Source: Neorhizobium sp. NCHU2750 (lineage in GTDB: Bacteria; Pseudomonadota; Alphaproteobacteria; Rhizobiales; Rhizobiaceae). From it: 64,000 nt of DNA. The stretch lies in contig NZ_CP030830.1 in NCBI RefSeq assembly GCF_003597675.1, positions 310,001 through 374,000 on the forward strand. The letters run 5' to 3'. Position 1 is the first letter of the stretch. The number at the start of each line of letters is the position of its first letter. A model generated the notes under the pieces. That model worked only from the letters and a program-made list of their open reading frames with translations, ran no database searches and was not told the origin of the DNA. The position numbers and the translations under genes were made by a program. Positions 44,430 to 53,710 of this stretch are shown in pieces.

Positions 44430-45184
44430 CTCCGGGCCTCCCGCGGACGAGGTTTTATCCACGCGAAACGGCGCGGATATGTGCAACGCTTGAGAGGGCT
44501 GGATCGTGTTTCGCTCGTCGAAAAAGAGGCCTCGACCAACCTGAAGCCCTGCATAATTACAAAGGATAGGCCAAGGTAGATCACGGCCGCAGCGATAAAG
44601 ACCTCGTATGGCGCAAAGGTCTGGGCGACAATTTTTCGGGCACTTCCGGTGATCTCCATGATGGTGATCGTGCTCGCCAGCGAGCTTGATTTCAGCAGCA
44701 TGATGACTTCGTTGGCATACATCGGAAGCACCAGTCGGATTGCTCTGGGCAGAACCAGCCGCCTTGTCCTCAACATGTAAGACATGCCGACAGCCTTTCC
44801 GGCTTCAACCTCGCCGACGGGAACAGCACGTATGCCGCCGCGGAGGATTTCGGTCGCGTAGGCTGCGTGGTTCAAGACAAAGGCAATGAGGGCACACCAG
44901 ATCGGATCCCTCAGGATCATCCACAGCATGCTGGAGCGAACCCAACCGATCCGGCTCGCCCCATAATAAATCAGGAACAGCTGGACCAGCAGAGGCGTCC
45001 CGCGGAACACGTAGGTATAGAACAGCACCGGATAACGCAGGGCCGCCGAGGACGATGCCCGCATCAGGGACAATGGTAATGCGACGGCGGCGCCGATGAC
45101 GACGGCGGCCAGTGTCAGGCAGATGGTGAGGATCATGCCATGGACCAGTTGTGGCATGATGTCGACAATCAGAGAGACGTTCAT
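44426..45184 (-). CDS. ABC permease, basic amino-acid/opine type (OccM-like)
   Basis: A 252-residue membrane protein from MNVSLIVDIMPQLVHGMI with RGTPLLVQLFLIYYG and the EAA loop VEAGKAVGMSYMLRTRRL. The C-terminal 30 residues are basic and unusual (LKRCTYPRRFAWIKPRPREARR in part: RRFAWIKPRPREARR). An upstream ATG (45226) would overlap the preceding gene, so 45184 is preferred. Confidence 0.85.
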   Translation of the reverse strand: MNVSLIVDIMPQLVHGMILTICLTLAAVVIGAAVALPLSLMRASSSAALRYPVLFYTYVFRGTPLLVQLFLIYYGASRIGWVRSSMLWMILRDPIWCALIAFVLNHAAYATEILRGGIRAVPVGEVEAGKAVGMSYMLRTRRLVLPRAIRLVLPMYANEVIMLLKSSSLASTITIMEITGSARKIVAQTFAPYEVFIAAAVIYLGLSFVIMQGFRLVEASFSTSETRSSPLKRCTYPRRFAWIKPRPREARR

Positions 45185-45194
45185 CGCATCGACC

Positions 45195-45872
45195 TCACGA
45201 GACAATCCGGATGCCGCGGCTCGCACGGTGTTCCAAGAGGTTCAGGCCGATGATGGAGATCGAGGTGAATAGCAGATAGATGAGGGCTGCGGCGCTGTAG
45301 AATGTCAGCGGATCATGGGTCACGCCTGCCGCAACCGTCGTTTTTCGCATGAGGTCGTCAAGGCCGACAACGGAGACGAGTGCGGTGTCTTTGAGCAGAG
45401 TGAGCCAAAGATTGCCGAGTCCTGGAATTGCGTATCTCCACATTTGCGGGAAAATAACGAGGCGCCATATCAATGCATCTCGCAGACCGAGTGCTCGTGC
45501 CGCTTCGAGCTGTCCGCACGGCACGGCTCCAATCGCCGCTCTGAAAACTTCCGTGGCATAGCCGCCGAAAACCATTGTCAGCGCGAAGACGCCGCTGGCA
45601 AACGCATTCACCTCGACATACCTCCCGGCCATCGCGGTCAAGGCAACCGTTCCTCCGAAATAGAGGATGAGGATGATCAGCAGCTCGGGCACGCCACGAA
45701 TGATTGTCGTATAAAGATCTGCCAGAATTCTCGTCGCAGACGACGCGCTCTGCTTGGCAATCGCCCCGCAAATACCGACGCAGATGCCAAGAATGAGACT
45801 GGTTACGGCCGTTTTCAGGGTGACAATCGCGCCGGCCGCCAATTGATCGGCAAAGCTGTACAGTCCGATCAT
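45195..45872 (-). CDS. ABC permease, basic amino-acid/opine type (OccQ-like)
   Basis: A 225-residue membrane protein with TIIRGVPELLIILILYFGG and EAA loop QLEAARALGLRDALIWR. Its ATG overlaps the ATPase stop by ATGA. It forms the heterodimeric channel with the downstream permease. Confidence 0.87.
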   Translation of the reverse strand: MIGLYSFADQLAAGAIVTLKTAVTSLILGICVGICGAIAKQSASSATRILADLYTTIIRGVPELLIILILYFGGTVALTAMAGRYVEVNAFASGVFALTMVFGGYATEVFRAAIGAVPCGQLEAARALGLRDALIWRLVIFPQMWRYAIPGLGNLWLTLLKDTALVSVVGLDDLMRKTTVAAGVTHDPLTFYSAAALIYLLFTSISIIGLNLLEHRASRGIRIVS

Positions 45873-46678
45873 AGGTTTCGTCCCTGGAGGCGATGAGCAA
45901 GGAACTGAGCCAGCCTCGGTGAAGATGGTTGCAGCAGGATCTGATCTGGTCTGCCTTCCTCCTCGATCCGACCCGCATGCAGAAAGATGATGCGATCGGA
46001 GACCTCCCGAGCAAACCCGACCTCGTGGGTTACAATCAGCATTGTTCGTCCCTCATCGGCGAGCGTGCGAATCACCTTCAGGACCTCGCCGACCAGTTCC
46101 GGATCAAGTGCAGAAGTCGGTTCGTCGAAGAGGAGGATGTCCGGCTCCATCGCCAGGGCACGTGCGATTGCGATCCGCTGCTGCTGTCCTCCAGACAAAT
46201 GAGTCGGATAGGCATTGCGATGTTCGACCATTCCCACTGTATTGAGCAATGCCAACGCACGCTCAATTGCCACCTTTTGTGGCAACCCAAGAACGTGGAT
46301 CGGTCCCTCGATAATGTTTTCGATCGCGGTCTTGTGTGGCCAGAGGTTGAAATGCTGGAATACCATGCCGAGCGACGTGCGCAGGGTGTTGATCTGACGC
46401 TGGCTTGCAGAGCGGCGATGCGCGGAGACTTGTCGACCCCGGATCCAAATCTCTCCGCCGCATGGTTCTTCGAGAAAGTTCAAGCAGCGTAGGAAGGTGC
46501 TCTTCCCAGAGCCGCTGCTGCCCAGGAGGGAAATGACCTCGCCACGCTTCACTGAAAGGGAAATGCCCTTTAGGACCTCAACCGGCCCGAACCGCTTTTT
46601 GACGTCAATGACACGGAGGGTGGTTGATGGGTGATGCGGACCTGACCGGCTGGTTCCGGCATGACTATTCTGTTTCAT
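45869..46678 (-). CDS. ABC ATP-binding protein, basic amino-acid/opine type (OccP-like)
   Basis: A 269-residue ATPase with Walker A GSSGSGKST, signature LSGGQQQR, Walker B LLFDEPTSALDP and VTHEVG. GAGGGG precedes its ATG. First gene of the operon ATPase-permease-permease-racemase-binding protein. Sequence similarity to HisP/OccP-type ATPases is high. On Ti plasmids comparable opine operons are coupled to quorum control of transfer; here the link to traR is positional only. Confidence 0.9.
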   Translation of the reverse strand: MKQNSHAGTSRSGPHHPSTTLRVIDVKKRFGPVEVLKGISLSVKRGEVISLLGSSGSGKSTFLRCLNFLEEPCGGEIWIRGRQVSAHRRSASQRQINTLRTSLGMVFQHFNLWPHKTAIENIIEGPIHVLGLPQKVAIERALALLNTVGMVEHRNAYPTHLSGGQQQRIAIARALAMEPDILLFDEPTSALDPELVGEVLKVIRTLADEGRTMLIVTHEVGFAREVSDRIIFLHAGRIEEEGRPDQILLQPSSPRLAQFLAHRLQGRNL

Positions 46679-47210
46679 GTGCCCCTCATTTTTCTTAGAG
46701 GGTGCCTTGGTTACCTAGAGGAACGCTTGCATCGGATTGACGCAGTTGAAGCATCTGATCATGAAATCAATGAACGTCAGTCTCGTAATCTTACTAGGAG
46801 GCCAGAGCCTCGGCGACCAATTTGAGTAATCCCGATTTTCGTAGACGCACTGGGTGATAGCTTCTCCGATGCTTCCCAGGCTCGATGGTGGACAGTATAA
46901 TACCCCAATCAAAAGATGCTCTCAATCAGGGGACGGAAGTATCGGATGTGGTGGGCGGCCAATGCGATACTTGCGTTCTAGAGGCGCTGCTACAAAGCCG
47001 ACGAAACATGCGGGGAGCCCTCGGTAGACAGGAAAGCTGCAGAAAGGTCAGGGTGCCGCCCCGCGGGCGATAAAGACCAAAAAGCTGTCTTATTCTGCAG
47101 CAACGTCCATATCTTCGGAGGCTTCTGAAAGCCGGTCAATGGGTGTCGTTTTCCTTGGGCATATTCAAGGCTACGCCACCCACCAACATCGTGATATCGC
47201 CGAGCGAAGC
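46679..47210. other. Intergenic stretch, probable promoters, no gene seen
   Basis: 532 bases between the opine-type ABC operon start and the ModA-like gene stop. It must hold the ABC promoter (the ATPase reads leftward). I found no supported gene or clear operator. Confidence 0.35.
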
Positions 47211-47990
47211 CTACCTAGGAACAGGTATTGCTTCCATACCGCTTGCATTGATGATGGGCGCCGCCTCTGCATTAGTCATTGCGTCGATCAGAGCCTTGGC
47301 GGCCTGCCGGTTCTTGGCCGTTGTTGGAATGCCGACCGAAAAAACCGTGACCAACTGAACGCTGTCCGGAATGGGGCCGACGATATCGATCCCTTTAACA
47401 GGCTTGAGCTCACTTATCTGTTGGAGCGCTACATCCGCTTCGCCTCGTGCAACCACGACACCAGCTGGCTCATCTGCGCTCACCCTGCCGGTGGTCTTCA
47501 ATCGCTCTGCGATTCCGAGTTTCGGGAACAGGGTGGTTGTCAGATAGACACCGCTTGCACTGGTCGAATAGACAACGCCATTTGCGGCAAGTAATGCCGA
47601 CTTGAGCCCGTCCTTCGTTGAAATATCTGGTTTAGGAGCCCCGGCCTTTACTGCCAGACCGATTCTCGATTTCGCGAGATCGACAATCGATGAGCCATCG
47701 ATGGCGCCTGCCTTGACAAGATCCGAAAGTGCAGGTGACGCAAGGATGACCAGATCAGCGGCTTCACCTCGAGCCAGCCGATTGGGTATGGATGTAGGCG
47801 TCGAACCCATCGATGCACCATGGACGGTTACGACATGCACGCCCGTTTTCTCTTCGAACGCCGCCACGAGAGGTTCGTAAGCGGCGCTGAAACCTCCCGA
47901 GATCAGCACGTTCAAATCATCAGCTTTCGCCGTGTTTCCCATCAGCACAACGACAAGAGCGATGCGCCCTAGTTTCCCTTGCACAAACAT
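47211..47990 (-). CDS. Orphan ModA-like periplasmic binding protein
   Basis: A 259-residue precursor from MFVQGKLGRIALVVVLMGNT with AGGAGG ribosome site. It has the ModA-type fold (LNVLISGGFSAAYEPLVAAF, GEAADLVILASPA, GIDIVGPIPDSVQ). No permease or ATPase is beside it. Similar proteins often accompany aromatic-acid gene clusters and bind small organic acids rather than molybdate. It is divergent from the MFS carrier gene. Confidence 0.8.
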   Translation of the reverse strand: MFVQGKLGRIALVVVLMGNTAKADDLNVLISGGFSAAYEPLVAAFEEKTGVHVVTVHGASMGSTPTSIPNRLARGEAADLVILASPALSDLVKAGAIDGSSIVDLAKSRIGLAVKAGAPKPDISTKDGLKSALLAANGVVYSTSASGVYLTTTLFPKLGIAERLKTTGRVSADEPAGVVVARGEADVALQQISELKPVKGIDIVGPIPDSVQLVTVFSVGIPTTAKNRQAAKALIDAMTNAEAAPIINASGMEAIPVPR

Positions 47991-48050
47991 CTCTCGATCC
48001 TCCTGTGCCACCACCTCGTTGAGGCATGTCTAGGGCAGACCGAGCAATCT

Positions 48051-48077
48051 GGCACTCCATTATAGCAAAAACTTATC
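48051..48077 (+). promoter_or_regulatory. Shared promoter/operator motif upstream of the MFS unit
   Basis: GGCACTCCA (48051-48059) followed by TATAGCAAAAACTTATC (48061-48077). The latter matches TATAGCTAAAAATTATC before galB (50887-50903) at 15 of 17 positions, and ends 74 bases before ATG 48151. Confidence 0.55.
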
Positions 48078-48150
48078 CAAGCACACTAAATTTAAATTAG
48101 CACGATTTGCGGGCGTGGCGCCAAATAGCACCTACTGGAAGGAGGATCCA

Positions 48151-48276
48151 ATGCAGATCTATGACAATTCCGGACGCCCATGCTTCGTTTCGTACGGCTG
48201 GACGGCCACCACTTCAATTATCATTTTGAAAGCACGATTGCAGGCGCAGTATTCTATCGAGGGGAGTGCGGCATGA
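48151..48276 (+). CDS. Small ORF coupled to the MFS gene (leader peptide candidate)
   Basis: 41 codons, MQIYDNSGRPCFVSYGWT and on to GSAA, with an excellent ribosome site (GGAAGGAGG). Its TGA overlaps the MFS ATG at 48273 by ATGA. It may be a translational-coupling peptide or a relic of a longer N-terminus. No homology recognised. Confidence 0.45.
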   Translation: MQIYDNSGRPCFVSYGWTATTSIIILKARLQAQYSIEGSAA

Positions 48277-49559
48277 GGCTCGGTTGGTATTCCGATCTTA
48301 ATACGACCGAGCGCCGCACATACTGGGCATGCTTTGCGGGCTTTGGTCTCGATTCCATGGACTCGACGATCTATGCGCTGGTGATCCCCGCGTTGATCGC
48401 TACTTTGGGCATAACGCGCCCCGAAGCCGGCTATCTGGCGACTGCGGCGCTCGTTGGCGCAGCCGCTGGCGGATGGGGCGCAGGTATCTTGGCGGATCGT
48501 TTCGGCCGCATTCGCATCCTGCAATGGACCATTTTCTGGGTCGCATTCTGGACAGCGGCATCCGCGCTGGCAAGCAGTTTCTCGCATTTGTTTATTATTC
48601 GTTTCCTGCAAGGTCTCGGCTATGGCGGAGAAGCTGCCGTCGGTGGCGTCCTCATCAGCGAGGTGATCAGGCCAGCGTTGCGCGGTCGGGTAGCAGCGTC
48701 GATCCAAAGTAGCTACGCGGTTGGCTATGCAATCTCGGTCGGCCTGCTGCCGATCATATCATCAATTTTTCCCGAGGAGATAGGTTGGCGCGTTTTCTTT
48801 GCGATCGGCATATTGCCTGCGTTCGTCGTCTTCGTGATCCGGCGGTTGGTACCGGAATCAGAGATATTCACGAAGACCAAAACCGCACATGATGGCGATC
48901 CGCAGCCATTCTGGTCGATTTTCGAGAAGGCTCACCGCAGCCGCACGATAACGGCTGCAATCATGTCGACCGGTATCTTCGGCGGTGCATATACAATGAT
49001 CACGTGGTTGCCGACCTACTTGCGCACGGCGCTCGGCATGTCGGTGACCACGAGTGCCGCTTATCTCTGCCTCAATATTCTCGGCTCGCTGGTCGGGCCG
49101 CTCTTGTATGGTTGGATGGCTGACCGGATGGGGCGGCGCGGCGCTTTTATCACATTCCTTATCTTGCAAGCAGTCAACGCAGGCGTTTACCTGCTCGCGC
49201 CGATCGGGCCCGGCCTCACGATTGCACTCAGTTTTTTCCTCGGGGCATTCCAAGCCGCGTTGGCCTCAGGGATGATTCCAACCTTCTCGGAATTATTTCC
49301 AACGCGCATCCGGGCAAATGGTCAGGGGTTTTGTCTGAGCGGTGGGCGCGGTTTCGGTTCCGTTGTTCCTGCGACGGTTGGAATGGTCGCTGCAACCTTG
49401 CCGTTGGGAACGGCGATGGGAATTTGTGCGCTATGTTCTTACGGCGTGGCGTTCCTCGCTGCCATTGCCTTGCCTGAAACTCAAGGAACCAATTTGGCTG
49501 ACAATGCGCTGGAAGCGCAGGGAGGCACCAGAAAAGACGAAGGTCATCCTGCTTTATAA
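48273..49559 (+). CDS. MFS aromatic-acid/H+ symporter-like carrier (GalT-like)
   Basis: A 428-residue twelve-helix protein from MRLGWYSDLNTTERRTYW. The MFS signature GILADRFGRIRIL follows helix 2, and the GYGGEAAVGGVLISEV segment resembles aromatic acid:H+ and sialate-type symporters. It lies between the ModA-like gene and the LysR/GalB/GalC genes, so an aromatic or tricarboxylic acid is the likely substrate. Confidence 0.83.
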   Translation: MRLGWYSDLNTTERRTYWACFAGFGLDSMDSTIYALVIPALIATLGITRPEAGYLATAALVGAAAGGWGAGILADRFGRIRILQWTIFWVAFWTAASALASSFSHLFIIRFLQGLGYGGEAAVGGVLISEVIRPALRGRVAASIQSSYAVGYAISVGLLPIISSIFPEEIGWRVFFAIGILPAFVVFVIRRLVPESEIFTKTKTAHDGDPQPFWSIFEKAHRSRTITAAIMSTGIFGGAYTMITWLPTYLRTALGMSVTTSAAYLCLNILGSLVGPLLYGWMADRMGRRGAFITFLILQAVNAGVYLLAPIGPGLTIALSFFLGAFQAALASGMIPTFSELFPTRIRANGQGFCLSGGRGFGSVVPATVGMVAATLPLGTAMGICALCSYGVAFLAAIALPETQGTNLADNALEAQGGTRKDEGHPAL

Positions 49560-49602
49560 GAAATCGGCAGTCCGTTGCGGATCGAGGTATTCAACGGACT
49601 GT

Positions 49603-50775
49603 CTAGTCTGCGGCGGTGCAGGCATCAGACACCAGCGCCAGGAACTGCGTCTGGGCCTTGGTTGGCATCCAGTCCAGACGCCGTGTCAGCCCAATAGGCC
49701 TCGCGGTGTGGCTGAGATCAAGTGGCAACGCCTTCAGCAACCCGCGAGAAAGCTCGGCTTGAGCCTGAAGATAGGAAATACATCCCAGATGATCGGTGAT
49801 GCTCAATAATTCACGCATGAGGATCAGTGAACTGGACTCGATAATGCTCGCAGCCACGTGCCCAGCCGTTTCGAATAGCGCATCGAAGTGTCCGCGAAGT
49901 GGAGTTCCTTTCTGGCCGACTATCCATGGGTAGGACGCCAGTAGCTCGATCGAAATATTATCTTGGGCGGCCAGCGGATGATGGTTTCCCGCTACGACGG
50001 CCAGTGTGTCGCTGAATAGCTCCGTCTGCTCGACATCCCCAATAGGCGCCGGAAACCGTAACGCCCCGATCAGGAAATCGATCTCGCCACAGCGGAGGCG
50101 AGCGAGCAGGTCGGCATACGGTCCTTCGACGATATGGACTGGAGTTGTTGGGCGGACCTGCCGGAATGCTGCAATCGCTCGCGGCAGCAAAAAAGAACGT
50201 GACAGCGGCATTGCTCCGACAACGACCCGACCGGCCTCCTCCTGCAGACTGTCGGCAAGATCGACTTCGGCCTGTGACAACTCGCCAAAGGCAAGTTGGG
50301 CGGCCTGTGCTAGTGCTTGTGTCAAACGCGTTGCAACGATGCCATATGCGGTTCGCTCGAAAAGAGGACGCGCCGCTTCCTGCTCCAACTGGCCGATCGC
50401 TCGATGGACAGTCGGTTGTGCCAGCCCCATACGCCTAGCAGCTAGCGTGAAGTTTTGGCTCTCGCGGACTGCGATCAATGCCTGCAATTGTGAAGCTGTG
50501 GCAACGATATGCAGTCGGGGACCGAGCTCCTTCAATGCAGGATCAAGATAGTTGAAGGCTCGGCGTACACGTCTGGCAAGAACGTTTCCCGAAGGCGTGA
50601 CGAACAATCCCTGCGGTGTACGCGTGAACAGGCTGACGCCCAGAGATCCTTCTATTTTTGAAAGGCCTTGGGTCACCGCAGGCTGTGAGAGGTTACAGAT
50701 CTCTGCCGCGCGAGTGACGGAGTGGTGATCGACGACCTCGAGAAAAACCCTGAGATGACGCAGGTTATACAACAC
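49603..50775 (-). CDS. LysR-family regulator (GalR/GbpR-like)
   Basis: A 390-residue LysR protein, longer than usual at the N-terminus, starting at GTG 50775 (MLYNLRHLRVFLEVVDHH) with HTH SVTRAAEICNLSQPAVTQGL. A second HTH-like stretch (NFTLAARRMGLAQPTVHRAI) follows near residue 110. This tandem arrangement is seen in GbpR-type regulators of sugar/aromatic pathways. It is divergent from galB and likely also acts on the MFS unit through the shared motif. Confidence 0.82.
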   Translation of the reverse strand: MLYNLRHLRVFLEVVDHHSVTRAAEICNLSQPAVTQGLSKIEGSLGVSLFTRTPQGLFVTPSGNVLARRVRRAFNYLDPALKELGPRLHIVATASQLQALIAVRESQNFTLAARRMGLAQPTVHRAIGQLEQEAARPLFERTAYGIVATRLTQALAQAAQLAFGELSQAEVDLADSLQEEAGRVVVGAMPLSRSFLLPRAIAAFRQVRPTTPVHIVEGPYADLLARLRCGEIDFLIGALRFPAPIGDVEQTELFSDTLAVVAGNHHPLAAQDNISIELLASYPWIVGQKGTPLRGHFDALFETAGHVAASIIESSSLILMRELLSITDHLGCISYLQAQAELSRGLLKALPLDLSHTARPIGLTRRLDWMPTKAQTQFLALVSDACTAAD

Positions 50776-50871
50776 GGATTGCTCCCAACATGGTCGAGTG
50801 GTCAGGCGAAACTATCGACTACACTGACGCGCGCGATAAGAAGAAGCTATAGATGCTGCCACGCATAGCAA

Positions 50872-50903
50872 GGCATTCCAGAATGCTATAGCTAAAAATT
50901 ATC
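50872..50903 (+). promoter_or_regulatory. LysR operator/promoter of the galB operon
   Basis: GCATTC-CA-GAATGC (50873-50886) is a palindrome within ATAGCA...TGCTAT arms, followed by TATAGCTAAAAATTATC (50887-50903). The second part recurs at 48061-48077. It ends 75 bases before the galB ATG. Confidence 0.6.
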
Positions 50904-50977
50904 GGGATGCGGTGATTTCGAATTGTGAAAGACGAGGACGGGGGATCTAATTCTAGTCGTTCGCGAAGGAGAATTTC

Positions 50978-51712
50978 ATGGCCGAAAAGAAAACCGCTCT
51001 GGTCATCAGCGCGCATGCCGCCGACTTTGTCTGGCGCTGTGGAGGCGCGATCGCGCTGCATGCGGCGATGGGTTATGAGGTGACTGTCGTTTGCCTTTCG
51101 TTCGGCGAACGAGGTGAATCCGCCAAGCTGTGGAAGGTGCCGGGTATGACACTCGAAAGGGTAAAGGCGGCACGCCGTGCGGAATCTGAGAAAGCCGCAA
51201 AGGCATTGGGGGTTCATAAATTGATCTGCTTTGACCTCGGGGATTATCCGTTGCGCATGACGGATGAAAACAAAGACCGCTTGGTGGATGTCATCCGCGA
51301 CGTGCAGCCATCCTTCATGCTCAGCCACTCGCAGTATGACCCCTATAATACCGATCACATGTATGCCACTCAGATCGCGCTTGAAACGAGGATGATTGCG
51401 CAGGCTTGGGGGCATAACCCCGGGCAAAAGGTGCTCGGCGCGCCGCAACTTTATCTGTTTGAGCCGCACCAGACCGAGCAGATGGGGTGGAAGCCGGATG
51501 TGTTTCTCGACATTAGCGACGTCTGGGAGAAGAAGCGTGCCGCCATCGAGTGTATGGAGGGACAGGAACATCTTTGGGAGTTCTATACACGCGTGGCGCA
51601 AAACCGTGCCAACCACTTCCAGCGCAATTCCGGCGGGCAATCTGGGGGGCGGGCAACAAAGTACGCGGAAGGGTTTCAGTCCGTATTCCCGCGGACTGTG
51701 GATGAACTCTGA
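50978..51712 (+). CDS. galB: GalB-like 4-oxalomesaconate hydratase (PIG-L family)
   Basis: A 244-residue PIG-L/LmbE-fold protein with the metal motifs AHAADFVWRCGG (HxxD) and HSQYDPYNTDH. The length and sequence suit GalB of Pseudomonas putida, which hydrates 4-oxalomesaconate to 4-carboxy-4-hydroxy-2-oxoadipate in gallate degradation. The adjacent RraA-type aldolase supports this over a sugar deacetylase. AAGGAGAATT is the ribosome site. Confidence 0.78.
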   Translation: MAEKKTALVISAHAADFVWRCGGAIALHAAMGYEVTVVCLSFGERGESAKLWKVPGMTLERVKAARRAESEKAAKALGVHKLICFDLGDYPLRMTDENKDRLVDVIRDVQPSFMLSHSQYDPYNTDHMYATQIALETRMIAQAWGHNPGQKVLGAPQLYLFEPHQTEQMGWKPDVFLDISDVWEKKRAAIECMEGQEHLWEFYTRVAQNRANHFQRNSGGQSGGRATKYAEGFQSVFPRTVDEL

Positions 51713-51757
51713 AGATCTCACAACAAGACAGAGCTATATTGATATTGGAGCAGTGAC

Positions 51758-52429
51758 ATGGGTGTCGTCGTCCAGAACATCGTTCGCGCCGAGCAAGGTT
51801 TGATAGACAGGCTGGCGAAAGCCGGTGTGGCAACGGTGCATGAAGCGCAGGGCCGTAAAGGCATGTTGGCAAGCTATATGCGCCCCATTTATGCTGGCGC
51901 ACAAATCGCTGGCTCGGCCGTAACGATATCGGTGCCTCCGGGAGACAACTGGATGATTCACGTTGCCATTGAGCAGTTGAAGTCGGGCGATATCCTTGTG
52001 CTGGCGCCGACCTCTCCATGCGACAATGGTTATTTCGGCGACCTTCTGGCCACGTCGGCCGCCGCACGTGGGTGCCGCGGTCTGGTTATCGATGCAGGCG
52101 TGCGCGACATCCGTGATCTCAAGGAAATGCAGTTTCCTGTTTGGTCGAAGGCGATCTCTGCACAGGGTACGGTGAAAGAGACGTTGGGGTCGGTCAACAT
52201 TCCAGTCGTTTGCGCAGGAGCGTCGGTGGATGCAGGCGACATTATCGTCGCAGATGACGATGGCGTCTGCGTCGTAAAACGTGCGGAGGCCGACGAAGTT
52301 GTGATAGCGGCTGAGAAACGCGTCGCCAACGAAGAGGCCAAACGTAAGCGGTTGTCTGCCGGAGAACTTGGCCTCGACATATATGACATGCGTCCAGCCC
52401 TGGAGCGCAAAGGGCTCAGGTACGTCTAA
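51758..52429 (+). CDS. galC: GalC/LigK-like 4-carboxy-4-hydroxy-2-oxoadipate aldolase (RraA fold)
   Basis: A 223-residue RraA-type protein with [28 protein letters not shown] and [14 protein letters not shown], matching class II pyruvate aldolases GalC/LigK/ProA. These cleave the GalB product to pyruvate and oxaloacetate. GalB and GalC adjacent form the last two steps of gallate/protocatechuate-4,5 ring-cleavage pathways. The ring-cleavage dioxygenase and tautomerase are missing from this window. Confidence 0.82.
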   Translation: MGVVVQNIVRAEQGLIDRLAKAGVATVHEAQGRKGMLASYMRPIYAGAQIAGSAVTISVPPGDNWMIHVAIEQLKSGDILVLAPTSPCDNGYFGDLLATSAAARGCRGLVIDAGVRDIRDLKEMQFPVWSKAISAQGTVKETLGSVNIPVVCAGASVDAGDIIVADDDGVCVVKRAEADEVVIAAEKRVANEEAKRKRLSAGELGLDIYDMRPALERKGLRYV

Positions 52430-52819
52430 ATAACCAGTCCTGGTTTGGTCGATTGGAAGGCGTGTCATATAAGTCGGATGTCAGGGACAGATTCTTATAT
52501 GCGTTGGCATTAAAACGCGTGTGATCAGTGACAACCCTATCGTTATCCCTCCGCAAAACATTACCTTTGTGCTGTGGCTTTCTTGTCGAACTGATGATTG
52601 GTCGAGGGGGCGGCGATCAAGCGTAGGTTCGTCGTTTCCTTCAGAATGAACCGGCGATGGCAATCGAAATTTCCGCGTCGCGATCCACGTTCGACGCATC
52701 TGGACAGTCGTAGAATTGAGTATAAGCGCGACGCCACGGCACGGCCTCAGCGACGACGGGTGAACTGCGCTGATACCGTCAAATCCAGTTGGCCGCCATC
52801 CGCGCAATTGTTCTGTGAG
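52430..52819. other. Intergenic stretch after galC, no gene seen
   Basis: 390 bases between galC and the AraC stop on the other strand; both end here. I see no supported gene, terminator or repeat. Confidence 0.35.
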
Positions 52820-53710
52820 CTACCAATTCCACCTACTTCGATAATCCAGAGGTGTCATCCCGGTTATGCGTCTGAAGGTATTGGAAAAATGGCTCGAGCT
52901 CGAAAATCCGCAGGACAGCGCAATGTCCGTTATGCTCAATGCCGTGCTGCGGAGATGACCCTGGGCCCGTTCGATCCTTCGTCGGACTATGAACGTGTGC
53001 GGAGGATAGCCAACGGACTGCCGGAATGCCCGGCAAAAATGTGGAACGCTGAGACCGAGTTGGTCAGCCATCTCTGAAAGCGAGAGTTCCGATATTGCAT
53101 TCTCATCGATGAGTTCGAGGATGTGATGGAGGTGTGATCTTGTCAGGCCGCCCTTCTGCATAGAAACAGTATGCCGGTCTTTCCGGAGCAACTGGGCGAA
53201 GATCGTCGCGATATAGGCTTCGGTCACCATCATGCTGAGCGGGTTTCGGGTGGTGATTTCTCCGGCAATACCTTGGGCGGCGTTCATGATCACAGGATCC
53301 TCGAAGCCAAGATCGGGCGACAAGGTCAAAGCCGAGCGATCAGGCAGATCGGCGCAGAGGGTGGCGATCAACGTTGGATCTATCGAGATCGAAAGATAGG
53401 CGGCTGTCGATGCGCCTGCCTCCCAGCCCCGCCAATCGCATCCGGCGGGGATGAACAGAAGAGCGCCTGGTCGCCGCTGAACGAACGTCGCGCTCCGACC
53501 ATTCAAGGTATATTGGCCCTGCTCGGAAGCGCCTTTTAGGTTGAGAACAACGAGGTGTCGGTCCGACAGGACGGCGGTCTCTTCTTTCCCGAGCCCGGTT
53601 CGCTCGACGATTTCGGCGTCGATGAACCGCCAAGTACGGCTTCGGCGTGAAATTGTCCGGCACGATCCGCGTTTGAGGTTTGAATGTTGCATCGCGAATT
53701 GACCGGTCAT
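52820..53710 (-). CDS. AraC-family regulator, copy 1
   Basis: A 296-residue protein from MTGQFAMQHSNLKRGSC with GGAGG ribosome site. The C-terminal AraC domain has both HTHs (SLSEMADQLGLSVPHFCRAF and SITDIALSCGFSSSSHFSN). The N-terminal part is a cupin-like sensor (PGALLFIPAGCDWRGWEAG). It is a paralogue of the AraC regulator at 55687. The possible target is unknown. The frame is open 39 codons upstream without a ribosome site. Confidence 0.82.
   Translation of the reverse strand: MTGQFAMQHSNLKRGSCRTISRRSRTWRFIDAEIVERTGLGKEETAVLSDRHLVVLNLKGASEQGQYTLNGRSATFVQRRPGALLFIPAGCDWRGWEAGASTAAYLSISIDPTLIATLCADLPDRSALTLSPDLGFEDPVIMNAAQGIAGEITTRNPLSMMVTEAYIATIFAQLLRKDRHTVSMQKGGLTRSHLHHILELIDENAISELSLSEMADQLGLSVPHFCRAFRQSVGYPPHTFIVRRRIERAQGHLRSTALSITDIALSCGFSSSSHFSNTFRRITGMTPLDYRSRWNW

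Noticed and set aside
43662..44579. 305-codon plus-strand frame
   Set aside because: Antisense to the racemase and permease genes, which carry family motifs and overlapping starts.
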